Shown: positions 42,928 to 51,073, counted from the stretch's first letter. The stretch: 64,000 bases of DNA from Erwinia sorbitola (GCF_009738185.1 NZ_CP046509.1:4033501-4097500); one strand, 5' to 3'. Notes: generated by a model from the sequence alone, not told the origin. Program-made: numbers and translations.

Positions 42928-43704
42928 TTATTTGCCGCTCATGGAGTTGTGGATCATATCCAGCCAGCCGGGTACGCCCAGCTGGAAGGACTCCAGCAGC
43001 TTCATATCAAAGCCACGGAAGAAGCCGCTGAGGACGAACAGCAGGACGATGGCGGTCATCATCACTTTGGTGACACGGTTCCAGCCCGCCTCTTCTACCC
43101 CTTTACCGATCAGGATCCCGAGCACCAGACCCGGTACTGCGTTCCCCATAATCAGCTGCGCCAGTCCGCCAAAAATAGTGGCCCAGAAGCCCGATTTTTT
43201 ACCGGCATCAATTGCTGCCAGCCAGAAGATAACCGGCATCACGGTGTTGACCAGCAGGTTTGCCGCCGGAACCAGCACTTTCACTGCGGTCACCTGCAAC
43301 GCCGCTGGAACCGCTGACGCCGTGGAGTTGAGGAACGCCACTACGATCATGCCGATGATGCCGCAGGCAATCGCCATCTTCTTCGGGTTGTGCAGGGTAT
43401 CTGCCACGTTGCGGTTTTTTACCATCAGAGCCGCCGCGCCCCAGTTGGGGATAATGCGGTGGTCAACGTCCTGGGTAAAAGAACCCGCCGCCACAGAGGA
43501 AGCCCAGGCGTTAAAGAAGAAGCCAAGGCCAAAGGAGAAGTGAGAGGCCGGATCGCCTTCACATGAGTTCAGTTCACCTAATGTACGAAAGGCGCCCATG
43601 CCCTGGGTGGTCGGCGCATGGAACATTCGTGCTGCTCCTGCGCCCACACCGACACCAACAAGGCCGCCAATAATCAATGACTTAAATAAGATAATCAGGA
43701 ACAT
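42928..43704 (-). CDS. DUF4311 membrane protein (EF_0833 type)
   Basis: 258 residues. An N-terminal glycine-rich helix (LIIGGLVGVGVGAGAARMFH), a hydrophilic region with TLGELNSCEGDPASHFSFG and DVDHRIIPNWGAAALMVKNR, then about five more helices. AAGGAAAGG precedes the ATG. Function unknown; always found beside DUF4310 in this cluster type. The conserved polar loop with Asn/Asp/His residues is a candidate substrate-binding site (inference). Confidence 0.82.
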   Translation of the reverse strand: MFLIILFKSLIIGGLVGVGVGAGAARMFHAPTTQGMGAFRTLGELNSCEGDPASHFSFGLGFFFNAWASSVAAGSFTQDVDHRIIPNWGAAALMVKNRNVADTLHNPKKMAIACGIIGMIVVAFLNSTASAVPAALQVTAVKVLVPAANLLVNTVMPVIFWLAAIDAGKKSGFWATIFGGLAQLIMGNAVPGLVLGILIGKGVEEAGWNRVTKVMMTAIVLLFVLSGFFRGFDMKLLESFQLGVPGWLDMIHNSMSGK

Positions 43705-43795
43705 CAGCCTTTCCTTTTGTTATATACCCTTTGCTCTTCAGGCGGCTGCTCTGCTCTCCGCTCGCTGTGCTTCTCGGGTATGCGCCCTCATATTT

Positions 43796-44095
43796 TTATG
43801 AGGAAACGGTAAAATCTACCTGGTCGGTATCCACCATCGTCACGTTAACGGTGATCTCCAGATCAACGCTGTAGAGCCGCCGTTCGCGCGCCAGGAAGAA
43901 GAAGAGAAACTTTTCCGTTTTGACGCGAACTCCGGCCCTCAGCACCTTCACATCCACGGGTTCAATACGCAGAAGAATTTTGCTGGTAGATTTCAGTACC
44001 GTGTTTTGCACCCGGCTCAGGGCATCGGCAAAGGCTTTACCTTTGCTGTCGCCCTTACCGCTGACGCTCACCGTGGTGGTGAATTGCTCTTTCAT
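43796..44095 (-). CDS. DUF4312 small soluble protein (EF_0831 type)
   Basis: 99 residues from the ATG at 44095 (MKEQFTTTVSVSGKGDSKGK), which overlaps the stop of the preceding gene by one base (TGATG). No membrane segment; alternating beta pattern (VDVKVLRAGVRVKTEKFLFF) and an acidic end. Function unknown. It lies between the SFCGS protein and the DUF4311 gene. A 91-base gap without a gene separates it from DUF4311. Confidence 0.8.
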   Translation of the reverse strand: MKEQFTTTVSVSGKGDSKGKAFADALSRVQNTVLKSTSKILLRIEPVDVKVLRAGVRVKTEKFLFFFLARERRLYSVDLEITVNVTMVDTDQVDFTVSS

Positions 44096-44454
44096 CAGCC
44101 GTGCTTCTTCTGCCACGCCTGTACCAGACGTTCACCCAGCTCTTCTTTATCCATAAAGCCGAAACCGAGCACCGTAGCACCTTCATTAATGGCGGTGACG
44201 CCCTCATCAATGGAGCGCATTCCGTGTTTAGCTTTGTAGCCATATTTGTTCTGTGCGGTGATGGCACCTGCACCGCCGCTGCCGCAGAAGGAGATGCCGA
44301 AGCTGGCGTTTTCCGCCTTCATCACGTCACCCAGTTTCATATCTGCCGCAACGCCCGGCACGACGATGGCCTTGCCTCCTGCTTTTTCGATTCCTGCTGC
44401 CACTTTCTGGCCTTTACCTAAACGGTCGCCGATTACTACGATGATTTGAGACAT
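44095..44454 (-). CDS. SFCGS-family glycine-rich protein (EF_0830 type)
   Basis: 119 residues from the ATG at 44454 with AAGGAAAA upstream, agreeing with the family size of about 120. The frame upstream to 44586 runs through a REP and is discarded. It starts MSQIIVVIGDRLGKGQKVA and has the name-giving SFCGSGGAGAITAQNKYGYK. A short alpha/beta protein with a nucleotide- or phosphate-loop-like Gly-rich segment; the size and first strand resemble PTS IIB proteins, though the usual IIB cysteine position is not conserved at the N-terminus. Function unknown. Confidence 0.82.
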   Translation of the reverse strand: MSQIIVVIGDRLGKGQKVAAGIEKAGGKAIVVPGVAADMKLGDVMKAENASFGISFCGSGGAGAITAQNKYGYKAKHGMRSIDEGVTAINEGATVLGFGFMDKEELGERLVQAWQKKHG

Positions 44455-44478
44455 AGTATTTTCCTTGTTGTATTTAGC

Positions 44479-44502
44479 GGGCGGGGCATGCCCCGCCCCT
44501 GC
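44479..44502. repeat. REP element inside the operon
   Basis: A perfect 20-base palindrome GGGCGGGGCATGCCCCGCCC with CTGC after it (minus-strand foot GCAG, a variant of GTAG). It lies in the 206-base gap between the PRD gene and the SFCGS gene. Confidence 0.8.
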
Positions 44503-44580
44503 GGGTTCGGTGTATATTTCCGGAGAAGCGGTAAGCGTTTTTACAGGCATCGTGGCGCAGTCAGTTCGGGTGCGGACAGC

Positions 44581-44650
44581 GCGCAAAAACCGGAGCGTAC
44601 AGGTTGTACGTGAGGATTTTAAACACTGCCCAAACCTAAAATGGCAAGCA
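44581..44650 (-). repeat. ERIC-like intergenic sequence with CGTACA-3-TGTACG palindrome
   Basis: The plus strand reads GCGCAAAAACCGGAGCGTAC..., with a perfect inverted repeat at 44596-44610 and TGAGGATTTT after it. The pattern GGAGC-TACA...GTA-GTGA recalls one arm of an ERIC-type palindrome. It lies just downstream of the PRD gene. Identification as a dispersed repeat is tentative. Confidence 0.4.
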
Positions 44651-44660
44651 GACCAGGCCG

Positions 44661-45002
44661 CTATTCATTCTCTTTGGCGACTTCGAAATGCACAGAGAGC
44701 AACCAGGCCTCTTCTTTGGGCAGATTGCCGAACAGATCCACTACCTGCTGCGCCAGCGCCATCGACTCGGCGGAAATATCCTCAAACAGGTCAGCTTCAA
44801 CCTCGGGTAATGCTTCACCAGTCAGGGAACGCAGCGCCATGGCCCGCACATGAGAATTAAGCATCTGCTGTTGCACAGGATTTGGCAGAATATTTCTGGC
44901 GGCAAACAGATGAGTAATTTGCGCCATAACCTGCACAGCCAGCGCCTGAATTTCATTATCCTGTAGTGTTAACGCGCTCGCTGGCGCGGCTCCGTTGCTC
45001 AC
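44661..45002 (-). CDS. PRD-domain protein (EF_0829 type)
   Basis: 113 residues from a GTG at 45000-45002 with GAGGGGA upstream. A single PTS-regulation-domain-like helical unit (LPNPVQQQMLNSHVRAMALR with the conserved His, and LLSVHFEVAKENE). It has no DNA- or RNA-binding part. First gene of the nine-gene unit. It may sense phosphorylation or interact with the large regulator at the other end of the cluster (inference). Confidence 0.8.
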   Translation of the reverse strand: MSNGAAPASALTLQDNEIQALAVQVMAQITHLFAARNILPNPVQQQMLNSHVRAMALRSLTGEALPEVEADLFEDISAESMALAQQVVDLFGNLPKEEAWLLSVHFEVAKENE

Positions 45003-45325
45003 GTTCGTCCCCTCTTATTAACCATGGGGTTAAGTTAACCTCAGGCCTGAGTTCTGTGTAGAACGACTTTTTCCGCATTGAAGTGGAAATAAACGGATAG
45101 CGCCGGGTTGATGTCGCAAAAGCGGTGAAATGTGCACAGGGGAGATTAAATCGGGAGAGAAATCACAAAAAAAAGGATTTATTTACATGATTAATGCATG
45201 AAGGTGAGGGATAAAAGGAAAAACTCTGTTTGTAACAGCGCAGACAGAAGTAAACCTTATGACCCAAAGATCATATAAAAAAGAGTGGGAAAGTCATTAC
45301 TTCAGCGCGTTATGATAACAAGCCA
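45003..45325. other. Control region upstream of the PTS-like cluster, 323 bases
   Basis: No gene seen. It contains the TTAACC/GGTTAA palindromes at 45018-45040, AT-rich sequence with an A8 run near 45167-45174, and several GGGAGA/AAAGGA stretches. Presumed promoter of the minus-strand operon; no convincing -35/-10 pair could be singled out. Confidence 0.45.
45018..45040. promoter_or_regulatory. Overlapping TTAACC/GGTTAA palindromes (candidate operator)
   Basis: TTAACC (45018-45023), GGTTAA (45028-45033) and TTAACC (45035-45040) form two overlapping inverted repeats with 4- and 1-base centres. They start 16 bases upstream of the PRD gene GTG. Position and symmetry suggest a regulator-binding site. 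Confidence 0.45.
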
Positions 45326-45589
45326 TTATTTATTATATTTATTTCTATTTAATTCAGACCTCTGATCTTTTTTTCGCCAAAAAAGTTTATCGCTAATTCT
45401 GTCACCAAAATAATAAAGGCAGAATGCTAAAGCAAAGAGAAAAGCCGCAGGTATGGCATAAATATATTTATACTCAGACTCTGAGAAAAAAACAAACCAG
45501 GCAAATATAATTATGCTACCGCCAAACAAAAGCTGACCCAATCCATGAAGAATCATAGAGAAAAACTTCATCAACATGTTAAACATCAT
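45326..45589 (-). CDS. Small two-span membrane protein, unknown
   Basis: 87 residues, AT-rich (about one third G+C by eye). Two hydrophobic segments (about 15-35 and 42-63: GQLLFGGSIIIFAWFVFF and IYAIPAAFLFALAFCLYYFG) and a basic C-terminal tail. GAGA is the only weak ribosome-binding site. No family recognised. Such small membrane proteins in AT-rich patches can be immunity proteins or remnants of mobile DNA, but nothing here proves that. Confidence 0.5.
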   Translation of the reverse strand: MMFNMLMKFFSMILHGLGQLLFGGSIIIFAWFVFFSESEYKYIYAIPAAFLFALAFCLYYFGDRISDKLFWRKKDQRSELNRNKYNK

Positions 45590-45637
45590 TTTCTCAATAT
45601 AATGAGGAATTGATCAAAGATATCATCAAACAATCCC

Positions 45638-45835
45638 TTGTTAGAATCATATGCAGCGGAAGCTATCATAAATGGATTTACACTAGAAAAAAGTAAAAGC
45701 AAAACCACTGGTTATATTAAATCAAATCTTGTTACAGAGAGCTATAACAACTTAAGAATCAGCATTGCTTTACAGCGCACAGTGGTAAAACAGACGGTCG
45801 CCGCAACGATCGTCTGGGAAATAACATCCGATTAA
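45638..45835 (+). pseudogene. Possible gene remnant, 3' part only
   Basis: A frame open from about 45617 to 45835 reads NNPLLESYAAEAIINGFTLE and ends VAATIVWEITSD. It has no good start codon (TTG at 45638) and no ribosome-binding site. AT-rich and with amphipathic character, it could be the C-terminal end of a lost gene. The alternative is a chance frame. Confidence 0.25.
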
Positions 45836-45857
45836 CACAAAGCAACGCACACGATAA

Positions 45858-46244
45858 TTAGCGGAATTTTTTATGTCCGGCATCGCGGGTATCGGCAAAT
45901 TTCTTCGCCTCTTCCTTTGCCCCAGGCAGGTCACCGCTGTTTGCCAGCTTCAGGCTGGTATCAATCTGGCCAATCAGCTTATCAAGCTCGGCGCGGTAGT
46001 CTTTTCTTTGCGCACTGTCCTCCGCCTGGCCTTTGAGTTTATCTGGCGTCTGAGTTTTAGCACTTTCCGCTGCTGCACGCATATCGGTTAAGGCTCTCAC
46101 CATTTCAGCTTTATCGTCGGTCTTCTGTACCGTGCGATATGCACCTTTGAGAATATCCATATTACCTTCCAGATCCTGCGCCAGCAGCGAGAAACTGGAG
46201 CACAACAAGGTGGTACTCAACATTGCAATCAATAATTTACGCAT
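45858..46244 (-). CDS. cybC: Soluble cytochrome b562
   Basis: 128 residues. Signal peptide of 22 residues ending SLLA, then a four-helix bundle with heme ligands Met7 (DLEGNMD) and His102 (DAGHKKF) in mature numbering, the same as in E. coli. A periplasmic electron carrier of unclear partner. It lies next to pmbA as in E. coli, but nrdG, the further neighbour there, is absent. Confidence 0.95.
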   Translation of the reverse strand: MRKLLIAMLSTTLLCSSFSLLAQDLEGNMDILKGAYRTVQKTDDKAEMVRALTDMRAAAESAKTQTPDKLKGQAEDSAQRKDYRAELDKLIGQIDTSLKLANSGDLPGAKEEAKKFADTRDAGHKKFR

Positions 46245-46310
46245 CTCAGATCCTATTTTTTGTATACCCTGAAGGCTGCCGGGTATAAATGGGTATCATT
46301 TGTACATTAA

Positions 46311-46339
46311 AAAAGGCGACCATTAGAAGGTCGCCTTTT
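46311..46339 (-). terminator. Terminator between cybC and pmbA
   Basis: Perfect 11-bp stem AAAAGGCGACC / GGTCGCCTTTT with loop ATTAGAA. On the minus strand it ends pmbA transcription before cybC; T and A tracts on both sides. Confidence 0.85.
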
Positions 46340-46362
46340 CAGCATACGCTTAAATTCGAAAA

Positions 46363-47703
46363 TTACTGCCCGGCGATCTTCATTTCTGGTAACAAAACTG
46401 AACCGCACTGGATATTACTGCGCGTTTCAATGTCGCTGCCCACGGTGACAATGTTGCGCCACATATCTTTCAGGTTACCGGCAATGGTGATCTCACTGAC
46501 CGGATACTGAATCACGCCGTTTTCAACCCAGAAGCCGGACGCGCCACGGGAGTAGTCTCCGGTAATTCCGCTGACACCCTGCCCCATCAACTCCGTCACC
46601 AGCAGCCCGGTGCCCAGCTGTTTCAGCATAGCGTCAAAGCTGTGACCCTGACCGGCGATGCGCCAGTTATGAATGCCGCCAGCATGTCCGGTGCTTTGCA
46701 GCCCCAGCTTGCGTGCGGAGTAGCTGGTCATCAGCCAGCTCTGCAACACGCCATCTTTGATGATGTCGCGGCGCTGAGTACGAACCCCTTCGCTGTCAAA
46801 CGGCGTTGACGCCAACCCTTTCAACAGATGTGGGTGCTCTTCAATGGTCAGCCACTCAGGCAGAATCTGCTGGCCGAGTGAATCAAGCAGGAAGGTCGAT
46901 TTACGGTAAACGCTGCCCCCGCTGATCGCCCCCACTAAATGGCCGAACAGGCCGGTTGCCACTTCAGCGGCAAACATCACCGGCGCTTTCATGGTTGAGA
47001 GTTTACGCGGAGAAAGGCGCGACAGGGTGCGGCGGGCACACTCTTCACCCACCGCTTCCGGAGATTTCAGATCTGCAAAGGCACGACCAATAGTGTAAGC
47101 GTAATCCCGCTCCATATCACCGTTCTCTTCCGCGATCACACAGCTGGATAGAGAGTGACGGCTGGAGCAGTAGCCCTGTAACATGCCGTGGCTGTTACCA
47201 AACACTTTAATCCCGACGTGGCTGTTAAAACTGCCGCCTTCGGTGTTGGTGATACGCTTATCAGCCTTCAGTGCAGCCTGCTCGGCACGCGCCGCCAGTT
47301 CGATAGCGCGATCGGCGTCGATCTCTGCCGGATGAAACAGATCGAGATCCGGCGCATCAAACGCCAGCAGATCGCGATCGGCTACACCCGCGTAAGGATC
47401 GGGAGAGGTGTAACGGGCGATATCCAGCGCAGCCTGCACGGTGCGTTTAATCGCATCCGGGCTGAGGTCGGTGGAAGAGGCGCTGCCTTTGCGGTTCTGA
47501 TGATAAACGGTGATGCCCAGAGCACCATCGCTGTTAAATTCAACATTTTCCACTTCGCCATAGCGCGTACTTACGCTGATGCCGGTGGTTTTGGTTACCG
47601 CGACTTCCGCTCCGTCGCTGCTGGCGCTTGCCAGTTCGAGTGCTGTCGCTATCGCCTGTTCCAGGGTTTTACGCTGTTCTGCAACTTGGGAGAGTAATTT
47701 CAT
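46363..47703 (-). CDS. pmbA: Metalloprotease PmbA/TldE
   Basis: 446 residues (E. coli about 450). TldD/PmbA family: SFNSHVGIKVFGNSHG, PVMFAAEVATGLFGHLVGAISGG, FDSEGVRTQRRDIIKDGVLQSWL and GITGDYSRGASGFWVENG. With TldD it forms the heterodimeric protease that trims microcin B17 and degrades CcdA; TldE itself lacks the metal site. Transcribed towards cybC. Confidence 0.96.
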   Translation of the reverse strand: MKLLSQVAEQRKTLEQAIATALELASASSDGAEVAVTKTTGISVSTRYGEVENVEFNSDGALGITVYHQNRKGSASSTDLSPDAIKRTVQAALDIARYTSPDPYAGVADRDLLAFDAPDLDLFHPAEIDADRAIELAARAEQAALKADKRITNTEGGSFNSHVGIKVFGNSHGMLQGYCSSRHSLSSCVIAEENGDMERDYAYTIGRAFADLKSPEAVGEECARRTLSRLSPRKLSTMKAPVMFAAEVATGLFGHLVGAISGGSVYRKSTFLLDSLGQQILPEWLTIEEHPHLLKGLASTPFDSEGVRTQRRDIIKDGVLQSWLMTSYSARKLGLQSTGHAGGIHNWRIAGQGHSFDAMLKQLGTGLLVTELMGQGVSGITGDYSRGASGFWVENGVIQYPVSEITIAGNLKDMWRNIVTVGSDIETRSNIQCGSVLLPEMKIAGQ

Positions 47704-47866
47704 CGACCTGCCATATAATTAATAGTGCGATTTTTCGGTGGCTTAACGCGCTGGCGAAACCGCGCCAGGGTGATAAGGCTTATTTTGAGTCTAACAGACT
47801 CAGAGAACAATTTCGCAGTAGCCTCGTAACCTGATAGCATTAGCCTCTTTTTCAGGAGCCGTACCA

Positions 47867-48412
47867 ATGACCAAGCAGCCCGACGACTGGCTCGATGATG
47901 TACCAGATAACGAAGAAGAAGAAGACGATGAGATTATCTGGGTCAGTAAAAGTGAGATAAAACGTGACGCCGAGGAGCTGAAGCGCCTGGGTGGTGAGCT
48001 GGTGGAGCTGGGGAAAAATTCCCTGGATAAAATTCCACTGGATGAGGATCTGCGTGCCGCTATAGAGCTGGCGCAGAAGATTAAGAAAGAGGGCCGCCGT
48101 CGCCAGATGCAGCTGATCGGTAAAATGCTGCGTTCACGCGATGAAGAGCCGATCCGTACCGCTTTGGATAAGCTGAAGAACCGTCACAACCAGCAGGTTG
48201 CGCTGTTCCATAAGCTGGAAGTACTGCGTGATCGTCTGGTCGAGTCAGGCGATGAAGCGGTGCCAGAGGTGCTTAATCTCTACCCAAATGCTGACCGCCA
48301 GCAGCTGCGTGCGATGATTCGTAATGCGCAGAAAGAGAAAGCCACCAACAAACCGCCGAAAGCATACCGTCAGATTTTCCAGTATCTGCGCGAGCTGGCC
48401 CAGGCGTCTTAA
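47867..48412 (+). CDS. darP: Dual-action ribosomal maturation protein (50S assembly)
   Basis: 181 residues. Acidic N-terminus (DDVPDNEEEEDDEIIWVSKS), then the helical DarP (YjgA) domain with RRRQMQLIGKMLRS and NADRQQLRAMIRNAQKEKA. It associates with late 50S precursors and promotes peptidyl-transferase centre maturation. CAGGAG precedes the ATG. Divergent from pmbA, convergent with mpl. Confidence 0.95.
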   Translation: MTKQPDDWLDDVPDNEEEEDDEIIWVSKSEIKRDAEELKRLGGELVELGKNSLDKIPLDEDLRAAIELAQKIKKEGRRRQMQLIGKMLRSRDEEPIRTALDKLKNRHNQQVALFHKLEVLRDRLVESGDEAVPEVLNLYPNADRQQLRAMIRNAQKEKATNKPPKAYRQIFQYLRELAQAS

Positions 48413-48432
48413 TTACATTTTTTTCCGGTATC

Positions 48433-48480
48433 GGCCCGGCATGCCAGCCCCCTACGCACAGGGGCGGGGCATGCCTCGCC
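48433..48480. repeat. REPIN between darP and mpl
   Basis: Minus-oriented REP GGCCCGGCATGCCAGCCCCC-TAC at 48433-48455 with an intact CTAC foot, and an opposite copy AGGGGCGGGGCATGCCTCGC... at 48460-48480 whose GTAG has become ACAG. Only 4 bases separate the two. Confidence 0.8.
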
Positions 48481-48496
48481 TGCTTCACCAGCTGAC

Positions 48497-49849
48497 TTAC
48501 GCCAGCCTGTCTAACAATTTCTGATGGATCCCACCAAAGCCGCCGTTGCTCATCACCAGGATGGTATCTCCCGGCTGGGCTTTTTTGGCGATCATCTCTA
48601 CCAGCGTATCGAGATCGGCACTCCATTGGGCAGGCTGAATACAGGCATCTGCCACTTCAGAAACCTGCCACGGAATGTGGTGCGGCTGATACAGGAACAC
48701 TTCATCAGCACGCCCCAGCGCCGGAGCCAGATCGTCCTTGCTGATGCCCATTTTCATGGTATTCGAACGCGGTTCCAGTACCGCCAGGATACGTGCCGTG
48801 CCGCCCACTTTACCGCGTAGTGCAGCCAGCGTAGCGAGGATTGCCGTCGGGTGATGGGCAAAGTCATCATAGACTTTGATGCCGTTACTCTCCCCACGCA
48901 GCTCCAGACGACGGCGCGCATTGATGAAATCGTTCAGCGCACGTCCCGCATCTTCCGGCTTCACCCCAACATGGCGGGCGGCGGCAATGGCCATCATGCC
49001 GTTATGCATGTTGTGCTCACCCACCAGCGACCAGTTCACTTGCGCCACACGCTCACCGTCGAGCAGCACTTCCCAGTGCGAAGCATCCGGCGACAGCTTT
49101 TTCGCCTGCCAGTGGCCGTTATCGCCCACGGTTTCCTGCTCGCTCCAGCAGCCCATCGCGATCACCTGTTTCAGATTAGCATCATGCTCTGGCAGCAAGA
49201 TTTTTCCCTGCCCTGGTACGATACGAATCAGATGATGGAACTGTTTTTGAATCGCCCGCAGATCGTCAAAAATATCGGCATGGTCGAATTCTAGGTTGTT
49301 GAGGATCAGGGTGCGCGGGCAGTAATGAACAAACTTCGAGCGCTTGTCAAAAAACGCGCAGTCGTACTCATCGGCCTCAATAACGAAGAATGAGCTTTTT
49401 CCTAAATTCGCTGATACTTCGAAATTTCCCGGAACGCCACCGATAACAAAGCCCGGTTCATAGCCGCAGGCCTGTAAAATCCACGCTGCCATGCCTGCGG
49501 TGGTGGTTTTGCCATGAGTGCCAGCGACCGCAATAACCCAACGGTCACGCAGCACAAAATCATGCAGCCACTGTGGGCCAGAAAGGTAGGGGATATTGCG
49601 CTCAAGCACCGCTTCCACGCACGGGTTGCCACGGGTCATCGCGTTACCGATGATCACCAGATCCGGCGCAGGATCGAGCTGTGAAGCATCATAACCCTGA
49701 ATTAAATCAATACCCTGCTTTTCCAATAGCGTGCTCATTGGCGGGTAAACGTTAGCATCAGAGCCGGTCACTTCATGGCCTAGCTCGCGGGCCAGCATCG
49801 CCAGTCCACCCATAAAGGTGCCGCAGATACCAAGGATATGAATACGCAT
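48497..49849 (-). CDS. mpl: UDP-MurNAc:L-Ala-gamma-D-Glu-meso-DAP ligase
   Basis: 450 residues. Mur-ligase family: N-terminal HILGICGTFMGGLAMLARELG, ATP-binding VAGTHGKTTTAGMAAW, the VIEADEYDCAFFDKRSKF carbamoyl-lysine region and DDFAHHPTAI. It reattaches the recycled murein tripeptide to UDP-MurNAc in the cytoplasm. Divergent from fbp, as in E. coli. Confidence 0.96.
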   Translation of the reverse strand: MRIHILGICGTFMGGLAMLARELGHEVTGSDANVYPPMSTLLEKQGIDLIQGYDASQLDPAPDLVIIGNAMTRGNPCVEAVLERNIPYLSGPQWLHDFVLRDRWVIAVAGTHGKTTTAGMAAWILQACGYEPGFVIGGVPGNFEVSANLGKSSFFVIEADEYDCAFFDKRSKFVHYCPRTLILNNLEFDHADIFDDLRAIQKQFHHLIRIVPGQGKILLPEHDANLKQVIAMGCWSEQETVGDNGHWQAKKLSPDASHWEVLLDGERVAQVNWSLVGEHNMHNGMMAIAAARHVGVKPEDAGRALNDFINARRRLELRGESNGIKVYDDFAHHPTAILATLAALRGKVGGTARILAVLEPRSNTMKMGISKDDLAPALGRADEVFLYQPHHIPWQVSEVADACIQPAQWSADLDTLVEMIAKKAQPGDTILVMSNGGFGGIHQKLLDRLA

Positions 49850-50015
49850 AAAAGGTCCGTTTCGTAAAAGTTCGGCCCTAGTGTAGCGCCCTCAACGTGC
49901 GGAAGAAACGGATTTGCCCTATGTTCTTTATCGTTCAATCGGCTAAACTGCGTACGCATACGTTGGCAGTTTGTGAACCAGGCTGCTACTCAACCGCAGA
50001 TTCAGGGATTGTGTT

Positions 50016-51014
50016 ATGAAAACGTTAGGCGAATTTATCGTCGAGAAGCAACACGACTTTCCACACGCAACGGGTGAACTGACCGCTTTGATCTCCGCGA
50101 TCAAGCTGGGCGCCAAGATCATCCACCGCGATATTAACAAGGCCGGCCTCGTCGATATTCTGGGTGCCAGCGGCGCTGAGAATATTCAGGGCGAAGTGCA
50201 GATGAAGCTCGATCTGTTTGCCAATGAAAAGCTGAAAGCCGCGCTGAAGGCTCGTGGAATTGTTGCCGGTATTGCATCAGAAGAAGAAGATGAGTTTGTG
50301 ATCTTCGAAGGTGCAGAAAACGGCAAGTACGTGGTGCTGATGGATCCTCTCGACGGCTCCTCAAACATTGATGTAAACGTTTCTGTCGGAACTATTTTCT
50401 CCATCTATCGCCGCATTACCCCGCCAGGTACGCCGGTGACTGAAGAAGACTTCCTACAGCCGGGTAGCCAGCAGGTTGCAGCAGGTTACGTGGTCTACGG
50501 CTCGTCCACCATGCTGGTTTATACCACTGGCTGTGGCGTGCATGCCTTTACCTACGACCCGTCGCTGGGCGTATTCTGCCTGAGCGCAGAGCGTATGACC
50601 TTCCCGGAAAAGGGTTACACCTACTCCATTAACGAAGGTAACTACATCCGCTTCCCGCAGGGTGTGAAGAAATATCTGAAATTCTGTCAGGAAGAGGATG
50701 TCGCCACTCAGCGTCCTTACACCTCACGTTATATCGGTTCGCTGGTGGCAGATTTCCACCGTAACCTGCTGAAAGGCGGGATCTACCTCTATCCAAGCAC
50801 CGCCAGCCACCCGAAAGGCAAGCTGCGTCTGCTGTATGAGTGCAACCCGATGGCGTTCCTGGCAGAACAGGCAGGCGGTAAAGCCAGCGATGGTGAAAAC
50901 CGTATCCTCGACCTGGTGCCGCAAAGCCTGCATGAGCGTTCGCCGTTCTTCGTTGGTAACGATCATATGGTGAACGATACCGAACGTTTCCTGCGTGAAT
51001 ACCCGGATAAATAA
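50016..51014 (+). CDS. fbp: Class I fructose-1,6-bisphosphatase
   Basis: 332 residues, equal to E. coli Fbp. Metal-binding and catalytic stretches are visible: EEEDEFV, MDPLDGSSNIDVNVSVGTIF and YECNPMAFLAEQAGGKA. It hydrolyses fructose 1,6-bisphosphate to fructose 6-phosphate in gluconeogenesis. Followed by a strong terminator. Confidence 0.97.
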   Translation: MKTLGEFIVEKQHDFPHATGELTALISAIKLGAKIIHRDINKAGLVDILGASGAENIQGEVQMKLDLFANEKLKAALKARGIVAGIASEEEDEFVIFEGAENGKYVVLMDPLDGSSNIDVNVSVGTIFSIYRRITPPGTPVTEEDFLQPGSQQVAAGYVVYGSSTMLVYTTGCGVHAFTYDPSLGVFCLSAERMTFPEKGYTYSINEGNYIRFPQGVKKYLKFCQEEDVATQRPYTSRYIGSLVADFHRNLLKGGIYLYPSTASHPKGKLRLLYECNPMAFLAEQAGGKASDGENRILDLVPQSLHERSPFFVGNDHMVNDTERFLREYPDK

Positions 51015-51040
51015 GCCTCTGGCTGTTTAAACGAAACCCG

Positions 51041-51073
51041 GGGGGCGAGGCTGATGTCTCGCCCCCTGTTTTT
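51041..51073 (+). terminator. Terminator after fbp
   Basis: Stem GGGGGCGAG (51041-51049) / CTCGCCCCC (51058-51066), followed by TGTTTTTT. It overlaps the stop codon of the convergent chemoreceptor gene by one base. Confidence 0.88.
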
